A stretch of 64,000 nt of DNA. It comes from Arsukibacterium tuosuense (GTDB lineage Bacteria > Pseudomonadota > Gammaproteobacteria > Enterobacterales > Alteromonadaceae). The stretch lies in contig NZ_OBEB01000001.1 of the NCBI RefSeq assembly GCF_900215315.1, forward strand, positions 62,001-126,000, in the 5' to 3' direction. The notes below the pieces were generated by a model. The model was given only the letters and a program-made list of their open reading frames with translations. It made no database searches and was not told the DNA's origin. Positions 18,483 through 28,494 of the stretch are shown here, piece by piece. The position numbers and the translations under genes are program-made. Within the stretch, counting starts at the first letter, position 1; the number at the start of each line of letters is the position of its first letter.

Positions 18483-19034
18483 ATGCTCACTAACTCTTCA
18501 TCCCGCTACGGTATCATCAGTATCAGTTTACACTGGCTGGTTGCTCTAAGCATATACTCGCTATTTGCTTTGGGTTACTGGATGGTAGATCTCACTTATT
18601 ACAGTAATTGGTACCGTACAGCGCCTTACTGGCATAAAAGTGTGGGAATTTTACTATTTGGGGTCGTAATGCTCAGATTACTGTGGCGTTACTCTTCCAT
18701 AACCCCGGCGCCACTTAAGTCGCATAGCTTAGTCGAAAAACGGCTCGCCAAATTGACACACACATTGCTATACCTGCTGATGCTGCTGATTATGTTGTCC
18801 GGGTATCTTATTTCCACCGCCGACGGCCGGCCAATTTCGGTATTTGGCTGGTTTGACGTCCCTGGCTTTGGCGAATTATTCCCGCAACAGGCAGACAGGG
18901 CCGGTATCGTACATAAGTACCTGGCCTATGTTGTCATTGCACTTAGTCTGCTGCACGCTTTGGCAGCGCTTAAACATCATTTTATTGATAAAGATTTTAC
19001 CCTGAAACGAATGTTTGGGCGCTCTGCCCGTTAA
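18483..19034 (+). CDS. Cytochrome b561
   Basis: A 183-residue inner-membrane di-heme cytochrome with four hydrophobic helices and histidines placed as in the CybB family (ISLHWLVAL near residue 15, YWHKSVGI near residue 48, THTLLYLLML near residue 96 and HKYLAY near residue 141). It probably passes electrons between the quinone pool and a periplasmic partner. A strong AGGAGGG precedes the ATG. yceI follows 24 bases after the stop, the same pairing as E. coli yceJ-yceI. Confidence 0.9.
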   Translation: MLTNSSSRYGIISISLHWLVALSIYSLFALGYWMVDLTYYSNWYRTAPYWHKSVGILLFGVVMLRLLWRYSSITPAPLKSHSLVEKRLAKLTHTLLYLLMLLIMLSGYLISTADGRPISVFGWFDVPGFGELFPQQADRAGIVHKYLAYVVIALSLLHALAALKHHFIDKDFTLKRMFGRSAR

Positions 19035-19058
19035 CTTTGCAATCCAAGGAGCCATAGA

Positions 19059-19628
19059 ATGAAAATACAACTACTTGCCGCGGCGATAGCCGCTACATTA
19101 AGCCTTACAGCCAACGCTGCTGACTATAAAGTTGATACCGACGGCGCTCATGCGTTTGTCCAGTTTAAAATAAGCCATCTTGGTTATAGCTGGTTATATG
19201 GCCGGTTTAACACCTTTGAGGGTCAGTTCAGTTATGATGCGGCTAAGCTAGCTGACTCAGAAATAAATTTAGTAATTGATACAGCCAGTATTGATTCAAA
19301 CCACGCTGAGCGAGATAAACATTTACGCAGTGCTGATTTTCTAAACGTATCCAAGCACCCCAAAGCAAGCTTTACCAGCACCAGAATTGTTGCAAAAGAG
19401 GGCGACAATTTTGATTTGTACGGTAACCTGACTCTGAACGGCGTCACTAAAGAAGTAATGATTGCTGCAGAAAAACTGGGGGAAGGCAGTGATCCCTGGG
19501 GCGGTTATCGCGCTGGTTTCGCCGGCACAACGTCATTTGAATTGAAAGATTTTGGTATCAATTATGACTTAGGGCCTGCATCATCCACGGTTTATCTGGA
19601 CCTGACGGTTGAAGGTATCCGTCAGTAG
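19059..19628 (+). CDS. yceI: YceI-family periplasmic lipid-binding protein
   Basis: A 189-residue secreted protein with a clear signal peptide (cleavage after about residue 20, LTANAAD). The mature part is the lipocalin-like YceI barrel: [18 protein letters not shown], then [20 protein letters not shown] and [10 protein letters not shown]. YceI proteins bind long-chain isoprenoids or similar amphiphiles. It is in an operon with cytochrome b561 upstream, which suggests a quinone-related periplasmic task; this is inference. Confidence 0.93.
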   Translation: MKIQLLAAAIAATLSLTANAADYKVDTDGAHAFVQFKISHLGYSWLYGRFNTFEGQFSYDAAKLADSEINLVIDTASIDSNHAERDKHLRSADFLNVSKHPKASFTSTRIVAKEGDNFDLYGNLTLNGVTKEVMIAAEKLGEGSDPWGGYRAGFAGTTSFELKDFGINYDLGPASSTVYLDLTVEGIRQ

Positions 19629-19687
19629 TAAACAGCCTTTGTTGACTAAAACCTTACAATAAATACAGCCTGTGGTTGGCGCCTGTG

Positions 19688-20665
19688 TCACAGTGGTGGT
19701 GCCAGCTGCAGTTTAACCTGTTCTTTTAAATTCATAAAATCTTGGTCTGCGCTGGTGGTATTGGCAATGTCGGCAAATAATAATTCAGCTCGTGCTTCAC
19801 TACCCGCCAACATAAATAACTGTACTAAACGCAATTTTGCCCAGTTTAGCCGGCTTTGATCGGAGTCTTTGTAATAGCCAATATATTCAGACAGTGAGGT
19901 AATACCCTCTAACACATTGTTTTCAGTGAGAACTGCCAGGCGGCCGACCTGATATAAGGCGCTGTATCGCTGGTTTGGTTTGACGCTGAACTCAGCCGTT
20001 TTGCTGTACAGTTGTTGTGCTACCAGAAACGCATCTTGTCTTGCCAGAATACTGGCTTTGCTGGCTAACAAGTCGGGTTGGTTTGGTGTTGCAGTTAAGT
20101 GTTTATCGATAAGCGCTACCGCTTCACTAAGCCGTTCTTCCAGTATTAACATTTGCACCTGGGCCAGTGCACCCTGCAGCGGGTCCAGCGCGGCCAGCAA
20201 GGTAGCCTGTTCAGCCGCTAATTCTTTGCTACCACCTGCTGTAGCCGGGGCGGTCTGATAGAAACTGATTAGAGCTTGCTGTGCCGGATAATTATGAGGA
20301 TCGACAGTCACTGCCCGGACAATTAGCTGCAGACCGTCACTGGTTCGTTGGCGGGCGTTGAAAATATTGCCTCCTGAGGCAAGCACGATTTTGTTTATCC
20401 CCGCCAGGTACAGCAACTCGCTGTGCTGCGGGTGTTTAATGATTAGCTGGTTCAGTAAGGTATTGGCTTCTTCGCGCTGGCGTAAATTAAACATTGCCTG
20501 TACATAAAACGCAGTGAGATCGGGGTTTTGTTGAAACGTTGGCTGCTGCTCAATTTCAGTGATTATTTTCCGATATTGAGCTTGTTCATACCAGCTGTTT
20601 GCCTGTTCAAGCTCGATGGCAAAAGCCGTGAAACTGAATAATAACCCAAACAACGCTATCTTCAT
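19688..20665 (-). CDS. Exported tetratricopeptide-repeat protein, function unknown
   Basis: A 325-residue protein with a short signal peptide (MKIALFGLLFSFTAFA). The rest is helical and repeat-like, with TPR-type pairs such as QHSELLYLAGINKIVLA and NQPDLLASKASILARQDAFLVAQQL. It is probably periplasmic and may hold a protein complex together. It follows yfaE on the same strand after 66 bases, so it may be read through from the nrd operon, but a role in nucleotide reduction is unlikely for an exported protein. I do not recognise a named family. Confidence 0.75.
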   Translation of the reverse strand: MKIALFGLLFSFTAFAIELEQANSWYEQAQYRKIITEIEQQPTFQQNPDLTAFYVQAMFNLRQREEANTLLNQLIIKHPQHSELLYLAGINKIVLASGGNIFNARQRTSDGLQLIVRAVTVDPHNYPAQQALISFYQTAPATAGGSKELAAEQATLLAALDPLQGALAQVQMLILEERLSEAVALIDKHLTATPNQPDLLASKASILARQDAFLVAQQLYSKTAEFSVKPNQRYSALYQVGRLAVLTENNVLEGITSLSEYIGYYKDSDQSRLNWAKLRLVQLFMLAGSEARAELLFADIANTTSADQDFMNLKEQVKLQLAPPL

Positions 20666-20731
20666 TGCAACCAGCCTTTTAGCAAAAACACCAGGTAAGT
20701 GTGCGATATATCGTGAGAAAACACCAGTGGT

Positions 20732-20986
20732 TCAGGGGATTTCAATTTTAATATCTGTAGCAGGAATGCTACAACAGGGTAAAAACTCGCCCTGGCGAAC
20801 AAACGCCAATGGTTCATGTAAATACTGAATGTGACCACTAATTAATTTACAGCGACAGGCACCGCAGTATCCTTCGCGACACTGGTAGCTGACATCTTGT
20901 TGCTGTTGTTCCAGGCTATGTAAAATGGTAGGTTGGCTGCCATCAAAGTTGATAGCAGCTCGCCCTGTAATTATTATTTGTGGCAT
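20732..20986 (-). CDS. yfaE: 2Fe-2S ferredoxin (YfaE type)
   Basis: An 84-residue plant-type ferredoxin. The cluster cysteines are in YQCREGYCGACRCKL with a fourth in the LPCCS segment. YfaE maintains the diferric-tyrosyl radical cofactor of class Ia ribonucleotide reductase. It begins six bases after the nrdB stop, the same order as in E. coli, which makes the assignment firm. Confidence 0.93.
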   Translation of the reverse strand: MPQIIITGRAAINFDGSQPTILHSLEQQQQDVSYQCREGYCGACRCKLISGHIQYLHEPLAFVRQGEFLPCCSIPATDIKIEIP

Positions 20987-20992
20987 TCCTGA

Positions 20993-22123
20993 TTAGAGAT
21001 CGAAATCGCCGAATTCAGCGCCGTCGACTTCATTATCTATCTGGCCAACCAGATACGAGCTGATTTCAGACTCTTGTGGCGCAACCTGAACATTATCTGA
21101 CACCAGCCAGGCGTTAATCCAGGGGATAGGGTTCTGAGTGGTACTGAAACGGGCTTTTAAGCCAACTGCCTGCATCCGGCTATTGGTGATGTATTCAACA
21201 TACTGGCACAGGATATCTTTATTCAGGCCAATCATTGAACCATCTTTAAATAAGTATTGAGCCCAGTCTTTTTCCTGCTCTGCAGCCTTTAAGAAAATGG
21301 CATAGGCTTGCTCTTCGCATTCTTTGGCAATCTCCGCCATCTGTGGATCGTCTTCACCGGCTGCCATAATATTCAGCATATGCTGGGTACCGGTAAGGTG
21401 CAGCGCTTCATCACGGGCAATCAGCTTAATGATTTTAGCGTTGCCTTCCATCAGTTCTCGTTCAGCAAAGGCAAAGCTACAAGCGAAACTGACGTAAAAC
21501 CGAATGGCTTCCAGCACGTTGACTGACAGCATGCAAATATACAAACGTTTTTTCAGTTCCCGCAGGCTGATACTTTCTGTCTGACCATTAATCTGGTGAT
21601 CACCCTCACCACAGCGCTGATATAGGTTAATGCCGTCAATCAGGCTATCATAATAGCGGGTTACATCATCAGCGCGCTCCAGAATCTTTTCATTAAGCAT
21701 AATGTCGTCAAACACTTTATGCGGCTCTGACGTAATATTGCGGACAATATGGGTGTAACTACGACTATGGATAGTCTCGCTGAATGCCCAGGTTTCAATC
21801 CAGGTCTCCAGTTCAGGAATAGAGACTATTGGCAAAAATGCCACATTGGGCGAGCGACCCTGCACGGAGTCAAGCAAGGTCTGATATTTCAGATTGCTCA
21901 GGAAAATATGTTTTTCATGATCAGGCAGGTTCTGGAAATCTATCCGATCTTTGCTAACGTCAATTTCTTCAGGCCGCCAGAAGAAACTCAGTTGCTTTTC
22001 AATCAGTTTTTCAAAGATAGGGTACTTTTGCTGATCATAGCGTGACACATTGACTGCATTACCAAAGAACATCGGTTCTTTCAGTTGATTATTAATTTCG
22101 CGATTAAAGGTAGTATACGCCAT
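20993..22123 (-). CDS. nrdB: Ribonucleoside-diphosphate reductase class Ia, beta subunit
   Basis: The radical-generating subunit; 376 residues, identical in length to E. coli NrdB. The diiron/tyrosyl region is recognisable in [20 protein letters not shown] and [16 protein letters not shown], with a second iron-ligand motif in [13 protein letters not shown]. The C-terminus ends with a short acidic/aromatic tail (EFGDFDL) as needed for binding NrdA. It lies 71 bases after nrdA, with a strong hairpin between them, and six bases before yfaE. Confidence 0.97.
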   Translation of the reverse strand: MAYTTFNREINNQLKEPMFFGNAVNVSRYDQQKYPIFEKLIEKQLSFFWRPEEIDVSKDRIDFQNLPDHEKHIFLSNLKYQTLLDSVQGRSPNVAFLPIVSIPELETWIETWAFSETIHSRSYTHIVRNITSEPHKVFDDIMLNEKILERADDVTRYYDSLIDGINLYQRCGEGDHQINGQTESISLRELKKRLYICMLSVNVLEAIRFYVSFACSFAFAERELMEGNAKIIKLIARDEALHLTGTQHMLNIMAAGEDDPQMAEIAKECEEQAYAIFLKAAEQEKDWAQYLFKDGSMIGLNKDILCQYVEYITNSRMQAVGLKARFSTTQNPIPWINAWLVSDNVQVAPQESEISSYLVGQIDNEVDGAEFGDFDL

Positions 22124-22160
22124 TGCTGTATATATCCTGATTCAAAACCTGTTGTTACTA

Positions 22161-22180
22161 CGCTCCGCCAGAGCGGAGCG
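22161..22180 (-). repeat. Intercistronic hairpin between nrdA and nrdB
   Basis: CGCTCCGC and GCGGAGCG form a perfect 8-bp GC-rich stem with loop CAGA. No T-run follows on the transcribed strand, so it is not a full terminator. It may protect the nrdA message or set the NrdA:NrdB ratio. Confidence 0.6.
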
Positions 22181-22194
22181 ATGACTTTTCCGTG

Positions 22195-24480
22195 TTAAAT
22201 TTTGCAGGCCCCGCCGGCACAGCCGTCGTCTTCCTGCTCAGGTTTAATATCTTCCTGCATATCAGCTGCACCATCGCGGGTGTTATGGTAGTACATGGTT
22301 TTCACCCCCAGCTTATATGCGGTAAGCAGGTCTTTTAATAACAGCTTCATCGGTACCCGGCCACCATCGAATTTGTTGGGGTCATAATTGGTATTAGCCG
22401 AAATGGTCTGGTCGACAAACTTCTGCATAATCGCCACCAGGCTCAGATAGCCATCATTTGATGGAATATCCCACAGCAGTTCATACTGGTTTTTTAAGCG
22501 CTCATACTCAGGCACTACCTGTTTTAAAATGCCGTCTTTACTGGCTTTAACACTGATATGACCGCGCGGGGGTTCAATGCCATTAGTGGCATTAGAAATT
22601 TGCGATGACGTTTCTGATGGCATCAGCGCGGATAACGTCGAGTTACGCAAACCGAACTGCAAAATATCTTTACGCAATTGTTCCCAGTTCAGCTGCAATG
22701 GTTCTGCACAGACTTTATCGAGATCTTTTTTGTAGCTGTCGATAGGCAAGATACCTTCGGCATAGGTTGTTTCATTAAATTTAGGGCAGGGGCCTTGCTC
22801 CTGTGCCAGCTTGTTTGACGCTTTTAACAGGTAGTACTGAATAGCCTCAAAAGTACGGTGGGTTAAACCATTAGCAGAGCCATCAGAATACTTAACACCA
22901 TTTTTCGCCAGATAGTACGCATAGTTAATTACCCCAACACCCAGGGTACGACGGCTAATCGAGGCATGGTAAGCTGCCGGAATAGGGTAATCCTGATAAT
23001 CCAGTAAACTGTCTAATGAGCGTACGGCTAACTCGGCCAGTTCTTCCAGCTCGTCAAGCTCGGTTATGGCGCCAAGGTTAAAGGCCGATAAGGTACATAG
23101 CGCAATTTCACCGTTCGGATCGTTAACATGTTCTAACGGTTTAGTTGGCAAGGCGATTTCCAGACACAAATTACTTTGCCGGACCGGCGCCAGTTTCGGA
23201 TTAAACGGGCTATGAGTATTACAGTGATCAACGTTCTGCAGATAAATACGGCCGGTGCTGGCCCGTTCCTGCATAAACAGGGTAAATAGTTCTAACGCTT
23301 TAATGCGTTTTTTACGAATACTACTATCTGCTTCATATTTTACATACAACTTATCAAACTGTTCCTGATCCTGGAAAAACGCATCGTATAGGCCAGGTAC
23401 GTCTGACGGGCTGAACAGCGTAATGTAGTCATCCTTAATTAACCGGGTATACATCAGCCGATTAAACTGTACACCGTAATCTAAATGGCGCACCCGGTTC
23501 TCTTCCACTCCCCGATTGTTTTTCAACACCAGCAGCGATTCAACTTCCAAATGCCACAGTGGGAAGAATAAAGTTGCCGCACCACCGCGTACACCACCTT
23601 GAGAACAGCTTTTTACAGCGGTCTGAAAATGTTTATAGAAAGGAATACAGCCAGTATGGAAGGCTTCACCGTTGCGAATTGGACTGCCCAGCGCGCGAAT
23701 ACGGCCCGCGTTAATTCCAATACCAGCGCGCTGCGATACATACTTAACAATGGCACTGGAGGTGGCATTAATTGAATCCAGGCTGTCGCCGCATTCAATT
23801 AGCACGCAAGAACTGAACTGACGGGTAGGGGTACGCACACCAGACATAATTGGCGTCGGCAGAGATAATTTGAACATCGACGTCGCATCGTAGAAACGGC
23901 GGACAAAGTCTAGTCTTGTGCTTTTCGGATAATTGGCAAACAGACAAGCTGCCACCAGAATATATAAAAACTGGGCACTTTCGTAGATCTCACCGCTTAC
24001 CCGGTTTTGTACCAGATACTTACCTTCCAGCTGCTTAACAGCAGCATAACTGAAGTTTAAATCGCGGCTATGATCGATAAAACCGTTGATTGTCTCCAAC
24101 TCTTCCCGGCTGTAGTCAGCCAGTATGTGCTGATCGTAACGCTTGGCTTCTACCATCTTAACCAGATGGTCATACAGATGCGGCGGTTCAAACTGGCCAT
24201 AGGCTTTTTTGCGCAGGTGGAATACGGCTAATCTGGCAGCCAGATACTGATAGTCCGGGCTGTCTTTAGAAATCAGATCGGCTGCGGCTTTAATAATGGT
24301 TTCATGAATATCAGCCGACTTTATGCCATCATAAAACTGAATATGTGACTTCAGTTCAACCTGAGAAACTGACACATTATGCAAGCCTTCGGCGGCCCAG
24401 GTAATGACCCGGTGAATTTTATCTAAATCGAGAGGTTCACGGCGTCCGTCACGTTTGGTGACAAAGAGATTTTGCGTCAT
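22195..24480 (-). CDS. nrdA: Ribonucleoside-diphosphate reductase class Ia, alpha subunit
   Basis: The catalytic subunit that reduces ribonucleoside diphosphates. From ATG 24480 the protein has 761 residues, exactly as in E. coli. The N-terminal ATP-cone (residues about 5-95) gives dATP feedback control. Catalytic parts include TRQFSSCVLIECGDS, CSQGGVRGGAATLF, RQSNLCLEIALPTKP and ALMPSETSSQISNATNG. The tail DDGCAGGACKI carries the redox cysteine pair. An in-frame ATG seven codons upstream exists, but the family N-terminus (MTQNLFVTKRDG) favours 24480. A NrdR-controlled promoter is proposed upstream. Confidence 0.97.
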   Translation of the reverse strand: MTQNLFVTKRDGRREPLDLDKIHRVITWAAEGLHNVSVSQVELKSHIQFYDGIKSADIHETIIKAAADLISKDSPDYQYLAARLAVFHLRKKAYGQFEPPHLYDHLVKMVEAKRYDQHILADYSREELETINGFIDHSRDLNFSYAAVKQLEGKYLVQNRVSGEIYESAQFLYILVAACLFANYPKSTRLDFVRRFYDATSMFKLSLPTPIMSGVRTPTRQFSSCVLIECGDSLDSINATSSAIVKYVSQRAGIGINAGRIRALGSPIRNGEAFHTGCIPFYKHFQTAVKSCSQGGVRGGAATLFFPLWHLEVESLLVLKNNRGVEENRVRHLDYGVQFNRLMYTRLIKDDYITLFSPSDVPGLYDAFFQDQEQFDKLYVKYEADSSIRKKRIKALELFTLFMQERASTGRIYLQNVDHCNTHSPFNPKLAPVRQSNLCLEIALPTKPLEHVNDPNGEIALCTLSAFNLGAITELDELEELAELAVRSLDSLLDYQDYPIPAAYHASISRRTLGVGVINYAYYLAKNGVKYSDGSANGLTHRTFEAIQYYLLKASNKLAQEQGPCPKFNETTYAEGILPIDSYKKDLDKVCAEPLQLNWEQLRKDILQFGLRNSTLSALMPSETSSQISNATNGIEPPRGHISVKASKDGILKQVVPEYERLKNQYELLWDIPSNDGYLSLVAIMQKFVDQTISANTNYDPNKFDGGRVPMKLLLKDLLTAYKLGVKTMYYHNTRDGAADMQEDIKPEQEDDGCAGGACKI

Positions 24481-24568
24481 CGCTGAAGAGTTCCGTTTCA
24501 ATAGTTATTATTAACTGACAGCCCGTTAGCGCACGGCCCATTACACGCACCTGCTTGCTGGCGTTTTG

Positions 24569-24613
24569 CACAACATATAGGTGTAAATTTAAAACTGATC
24601 ACAAGATAGTGTG
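24569..24613 (-). promoter_or_regulatory. Candidate pair of NrdR boxes upstream of nrdA
   Basis: Two imperfect inverted repeats, CACAACATATAGGTGT (24569-24584) and CACAAGATAGTGTG (24600-24613), resemble the NrdR box (ACACWATATATWGTGT). Their CACAA half-sites are 31 bases apart, the spacing usual for paired NrdR boxes. The upstream one overlaps the proposed -10 element. Confidence 0.5.
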
Positions 24614-24631
24614 GATTGACGGCTTTTGCAA
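24603..24631 (-). promoter_or_regulatory. Candidate sigma70 promoter of nrdA-nrdB-yfaE
   Basis: Read on the minus strand, TTGCAA (24631-24626) and TATCTT (24608-24603) are separated by exactly 17 bases. The -10 box lies inside a NrdR-like repeat, as expected for repression. Confidence 0.55.
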
Positions 24632-24669
24632 GGGCGCAATTTGTTGAAAAAAAAACCGTAATAGTTGTC

Positions 24670-24687
24670 GGTTAGTAGCTACTAACC
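24670..24687. promoter_or_regulatory. Perfect 18-bp palindrome upstream of nrdA
   Basis: GGTTAGTAGCTACTAACC has no mismatch and no spacer. It lies about 40 bases upstream of the proposed nrdA -35 box. No T-run follows on either side, so it looks like an operator for a dimeric regulator. I do not recognise the regulator. Confidence 0.4.
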
Positions 24688-24831
24688 TGATAACGCCTGT
24701 CAGAGAAATCGCAAAAATGAAGCAAGCTTTTTCTTGGTTATAAAATTATTTGTTCTAAGCAGCTGCTTTTAAGTGCAACTGGCTATTTGGCAGGCGTCAA
24801 TTTGCCTGCCAGATAAAAAGTTGGCAATTGA

Positions 24832-25545
24832 TCAGTTTAGGGGCTTACGTGCTACAACAAAGTAATTTACATCCAGCCCTGGGCCGGTTTTAAAGCTGTT
24901 ATTCAGTGGGTTAAAGTGCAAGCCGGTGGCATCAACCAGCTCCAGCCCCGCCTGCTCGATATCACGCATGAGCTGCGATGGGCGGATAAACTTGCTGAAC
25001 TGATGTGTGCCTCTGGGTACCAGCCGCAGGATATATTCAGCACCTACTATCGCCATAGCGTAAGCTTTTACCGTTTTATTAATGGTAGAAAAAAACAGTA
25101 AACCACCAGGCTTGGCTAAATCTGCACACGCCTTTACCACCGACGCGGGTTCTGGCACATGTTCCAGCATTTCCATACAGGTAACAATGTCATAAGTAGC
25201 GGCTTGACTGGTGGCAAAATCTTCAGCGGTGCTTTGCTGATAATTCAGGGTAACACCAGTTTCAAGTGCGTGTAATCTGGCTACAGCCAGGGCATCGTCA
25301 GCCATATCAATGCCAGTTACCTCAGCACCACTGCGGGCCAGGCTTTCAGCCAAAATACCGCCGCCACAACCAACATCGACCACAGACTTGCCAAAAACGC
25401 CGCCTGCAATATCGCTGATATAGCCCAGTCGGGTAGGGTTTAACAGATGCAATGGTTTGAATTCACCGTCCTGATCCCACCAGCGGGCGGCAATATCATT
25501 AAATTTTGCAATTTCAGCTGGATCAACATTTATATTTTGTGTCAT
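24832..25545 (-). CDS. ubiG: Ubiquinone biosynthesis O-methyltransferase
   Basis: Methylates both hydroxyl groups formed during ubiquinone synthesis (catechol-type intermediates) using S-adenosylmethionine. 237 residues. The SAM-binding motif [16 protein letters not shown] lies near residue 56, with the following acidic residue in [11 protein letters not shown] and the post-II motif in [16 protein letters not shown]. It is divergent from gyrA, as in E. coli. Confidence 0.95.
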   Translation of the reverse strand: MTQNINVDPAEIAKFNDIAARWWDQDGEFKPLHLLNPTRLGYISDIAGGVFGKSVVDVGCGGGILAESLARSGAEVTGIDMADDALAVARLHALETGVTLNYQQSTAEDFATSQAATYDIVTCMEMLEHVPEPASVVKACADLAKPGGLLFFSTINKTVKAYAMAIVGAEYILRLVPRGTHQFSKFIRPSQLMRDIEQAGLELVDATGLHFNPLNNSFKTGPGLDVNYFVVARKPLN

Positions 25546-25650
25546 GGTTCAGGCCTTTAAAATTTTTGCCATTATAAAGCCTTGATCTGTTTCAGCAAAT
25601 AGCCGACAGGTTTTGGCATGCATAACAGGCATGGCAACTGCCATTTTATG

Positions 25651-25659
25651 TGGTAGAAT
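25651..25659 (+). promoter_or_regulatory. Candidate extended -10 promoter of gyrA
   Basis: TGGTAGAAT fits the extended -10 form (TGnTAGAAT), 73 bases before the gyrA ATG. The -35 region (ATGGCA at 17-base spacing) is poor. A short inverted repeat ATGGCA-AC-TGCCAT (25631-25644) lies immediately upstream. Confidence 0.4.
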
Positions 25660-25732
25660 CCTGCGTTGTCTCGCGCTCTATAACATCGAAAAAAGCGAGT
25701 TATCTATCTGATTTAAGGGAAATTAGCGTTTT

Positions 25733-28408
25733 ATGACAGATCTGGCCAAAGAAATAGTTCCGATTAATATCGAAGAGGAATTAAAAAACTCCTACCTCGA
25801 TTACGCTATGAGCGTAATTGTTGGCCGGGCTTTACCCGATGTAAGGGACGGTTTAAAGCCTGTTCACCGTCGCGTTCTGTTTGCCATGAAAGAGTTAGGC
25901 AATGACTGGAACAAGGCCTATAAAAAGTCGGCCCGGGTAGTGGGTGACGTTATTGGTAAATACCACCCGCATGGTGACAGTGCGGTATACGACACTATCG
26001 TCCGGATGGCTCAGCCGTTTTCATTGCGTTATATGTTGGTTGATGGTCAGGGTAACTTCGGTTCTATCGATGGCGACTCTGCAGCAGCAATGCGTTACAC
26101 CGAAGTCAGAATGGCCCGCATTGCCCATGAATTATTGGCCGATCTTGATAAAGAAACGGTCGATTTTGTGCCTAACTATGATGGCACTGAGCAAATCCCG
26201 GCAGTATTACCTACTAAGATCCCAAATTTATTGATTAACGGCTCCTCCGGTATCGCCGTGGGCATGGCCACCAATATTCCGCCGCATAACTTAAATGAAG
26301 TTATCGATGGCTGTCTGGCATTAATTGCTAACCCGGATATTGAACTGCATGAATTAATGCAATTCATTCCAGGCCCGGACTTCCCGACTGCAGCCATTAT
26401 TAATGGTCGAAAAGGCATTGAAGAAGCGTATCGTACCGGTCGTGGCAAGGTATATATCCGCAGCAAAACCTGTATCGAGACTGACGAGAAAACCGGTCGC
26501 GAGACCATTATCGTTAACGAATTGCCGTACCAGGTTAACAAAGCCCGCTTAATTGAAAAAATTGCCGAGCTGGTAAAAGAAAAACGGATTGAAGGTATTT
26601 CAGCGCTGCGCGATGAGTCTGATAAAGACGGTATGCGGATTGTTATCGAGCTGAAACGTGGTGAGTCGTCAGATGTCATGCTGAACCAGTTGTATTCTAA
26701 CACTCAGATGCAAACGGTGTTTGGTATTAACATGGTAGCACTGGACGACGGCCAGCCTAAGTTGCTTAGCTTAAAGCAAATGCTGGAATGCTTTGTCCTG
26801 CACCGCCGTGAAGTGGTAACCCGCCGTACTGTTTACGACTTACGTAAAGCACGGGACCGCGCCCATATCCTGGAAGGCCTGGCGATAGCACTGGCCAACA
26901 TTGATGAAATTATTGAGCTGATTAAAACCTCAGCCAGCCCGGCGGAAGCGAAAGCGGGCCTGGTTGAGCGCGGCTGGCAGTTAGGCGATGTCAGTACCAT
27001 GTTAGAGCGTGCGGGCAAAGATGCTGCCCGGCCAGAGTGGCTGGAAGAGCATTTTGGTATTCGCGATAATCTGTATTTCTTAACGGAGCAGCAAGCTCAG
27101 GCCATTCTGGATTTACGTCTGCACAAGCTTACCGGCTTAGAGCATGAAAAAATTCTGGACGAATACAAACAGCTGTTAGAGTTAATCGCCGAATTGCTGC
27201 ATATTCTGGGTAGTCCTGAACGGTTAATGGAAGTAATTTGCGAAGAGTTAGAAGCGGCAAAAGCCCAGTATGGTGATGCCCGGCGCACCGATATCCAGGA
27301 CAATATGCTGGATATCAATATGGAAGACTTAATTACCGAAGAAGATGTGGTCGTAACCCTGTCACACCTTGGTTATGCCAAGTATCAGCCATTGTCTGAC
27401 TATGAAGCCCAGCGCCGCGGCGGTAAAGGTAAAGCAGCCACCACGGTTAAAGACGAAGACTTTGTCGATAAACTGCTGGTTGCCAGTACCCATGACACCA
27501 TTCTGTGTTTCTCTAATCGCGGCCGGTTGTACTGGATGAAAGTTTATCAGTTGCCACTGGCCAGCCGCACTGCGCGAGGTAAGCCCATCGTCAACCTGCT
27601 GCCACTGGAGCAGGGCGAGCGAATTAACGCTATTTTACCGGTTCGAGAGTATGAAGAAGGTAAATACGTGTTTATGGCGACCGCTAACGGTACTGTGAAG
27701 AAAACTGCGCTTACCGATTACTCGCGGCCGCGGGCAAACGGTATTATTGCCGTAAATCTGAATGAGGGCGATCACCTTATTGGCGTTGACATTACTGATG
27801 GCAGCAATGAAATTATGCTGTTCTCAGATGATGGTAAAGTCGTACGCTTTACCGAAGATCAGGTTCGTGGCATGGGCCGTACTGCTACCGGTGTTCGTGG
27901 TATCCGCTTACGTGAGGGTGGTTCAGTGGTTTCACTGATCATTCCGAAAGGCGATGGTGCCGTACTGACAGTAACCGAAAATGGTTATGGTAAACGGACG
28001 GCGTTAACCGAGTACCCAGCCAAGAGCCGGGCAACTCAGGGCGTGGTGTCAATTAAAGTATCTGAGCGTAATGGTCTGGTTGTTGGCGCAGTACAGGTCA
28101 GTGAAACGGATGAAATTATGATGATTTCAAACCGTGGCACCCTGGTACGGACCCGGGTAAAAGAAGTTTCTGAAGTAGGCCGTAACACCCAGGGCGTTAT
28201 TCTGATCCGCACTCAGGAACAGGAGAAAGTGGTTGGGGTAGCGAAAGTCGATGAGATTCAGGAGCAAGACCTGCCTCATGATGTTGAGGGTGAAGTAGTC
28301 GCGGCAGACGCGGCAGACGCGACAGCCAGCGCTGACAGTGCTGATATTCCCGGCACGGATCTGCAGGACAGCCAGCTGGCTCAGGACAACGATACTGAGC
28401 AGTCATAA
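25733..28408 (+). CDS. gyrA: DNA gyrase subunit A
   Basis: The DNA breakage-reunion subunit; 891 residues. The active-site tyrosine is Tyr122 (AAMRYTEVR). The quinolone-resistance region [13 protein letters not shown] has Ser83 and Asp87, the wild-type, quinolone-sensitive residues. The C-terminal beta-pinwheel carries the GyrA box QRRGGKGK needed for DNA wrapping and negative supercoiling. The last 40 or so residues form an Ala/Asp-rich acidic tail encoded partly by a tandem 9-base repeat. A strong terminator follows. Confidence 0.98.
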   Translation: MTDLAKEIVPINIEEELKNSYLDYAMSVIVGRALPDVRDGLKPVHRRVLFAMKELGNDWNKAYKKSARVVGDVIGKYHPHGDSAVYDTIVRMAQPFSLRYMLVDGQGNFGSIDGDSAAAMRYTEVRMARIAHELLADLDKETVDFVPNYDGTEQIPAVLPTKIPNLLINGSSGIAVGMATNIPPHNLNEVIDGCLALIANPDIELHELMQFIPGPDFPTAAIINGRKGIEEAYRTGRGKVYIRSKTCIETDEKTGRETIIVNELPYQVNKARLIEKIAELVKEKRIEGISALRDESDKDGMRIVIELKRGESSDVMLNQLYSNTQMQTVFGINMVALDDGQPKLLSLKQMLECFVLHRREVVTRRTVYDLRKARDRAHILEGLAIALANIDEIIELIKTSASPAEAKAGLVERGWQLGDVSTMLERAGKDAARPEWLEEHFGIRDNLYFLTEQQAQAILDLRLHKLTGLEHEKILDEYKQLLELIAELLHILGSPERLMEVICEELEAAKAQYGDARRTDIQDNMLDINMEDLITEEDVVVTLSHLGYAKYQPLSDYEAQRRGGKGKAATTVKDEDFVDKLLVASTHDTILCFSNRGRLYWMKVYQLPLASRTARGKPIVNLLPLEQGERINAILPVREYEEGKYVFMATANGTVKKTALTDYSRPRANGIIAVNLNEGDHLIGVDITDGSNEIMLFSDDGKVVRFTEDQVRGMGRTATGVRGIRLREGGSVVSLIIPKGDGAVLTVTENGYGKRTALTEYPAKSRATQGVVSIKVSERNGLVVGAVQVSETDEIMMISNRGTLVRTRVKEVSEVGRNTQGVILIRTQEQEKVVGVAKVDEIQEQDLPHDVEGEVVAADAADATASADSADIPGTDLQDSQLAQDNDTEQS

Positions 28409-28416
28409 TTCATCCG

Positions 28417-28446
28417 AAAACGGGCGCAGTAGCGCTCGTTTTTTTT
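28417..28446 (+). terminator. Rho-independent terminator of gyrA
   Basis: AAAACGGGCGC (28417-28427) pairs with GCGCTCGTTTT (28432-28442) around AGTA, with one G-T pair, followed by a run of T. Confidence 0.88.
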
Positions 28447-28494
28447 AGCTGATTTTTAAGAATTACTGATTTAAATAGTTGAGAGTAGTAATAC

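Larger units (their letters stand above)
24481..24831. other. Intergenic region ubiG-nrdA
   Basis: No credible gene is present in these 351 bases. From the nrdA side outward they hold a candidate promoter with NrdR-box-like repeats (24569-24631), an A9 run, an 18-bp perfect palindrome (24670-24687) and, near the ubiG stop, a hairpin of GGCAGGC with GCCTGCC (24789-24810) that lacks a T-run and could only be a weak end signal for ubiG. Confidence 0.6.

Noticed and set aside
24789-24810. Rho-independent terminator of ubiG
   Set aside because: The GGCAGGC/GCCTGCC stem is real, but no T-run follows on the minus strand; I kept it only as a weak hairpin within the intergenic description.
25963-26002. 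Quinolone-resistance mutation in gyrA
   Set aside because: Positions 83 and 87 are Ser and Asp, the sensitive residues.
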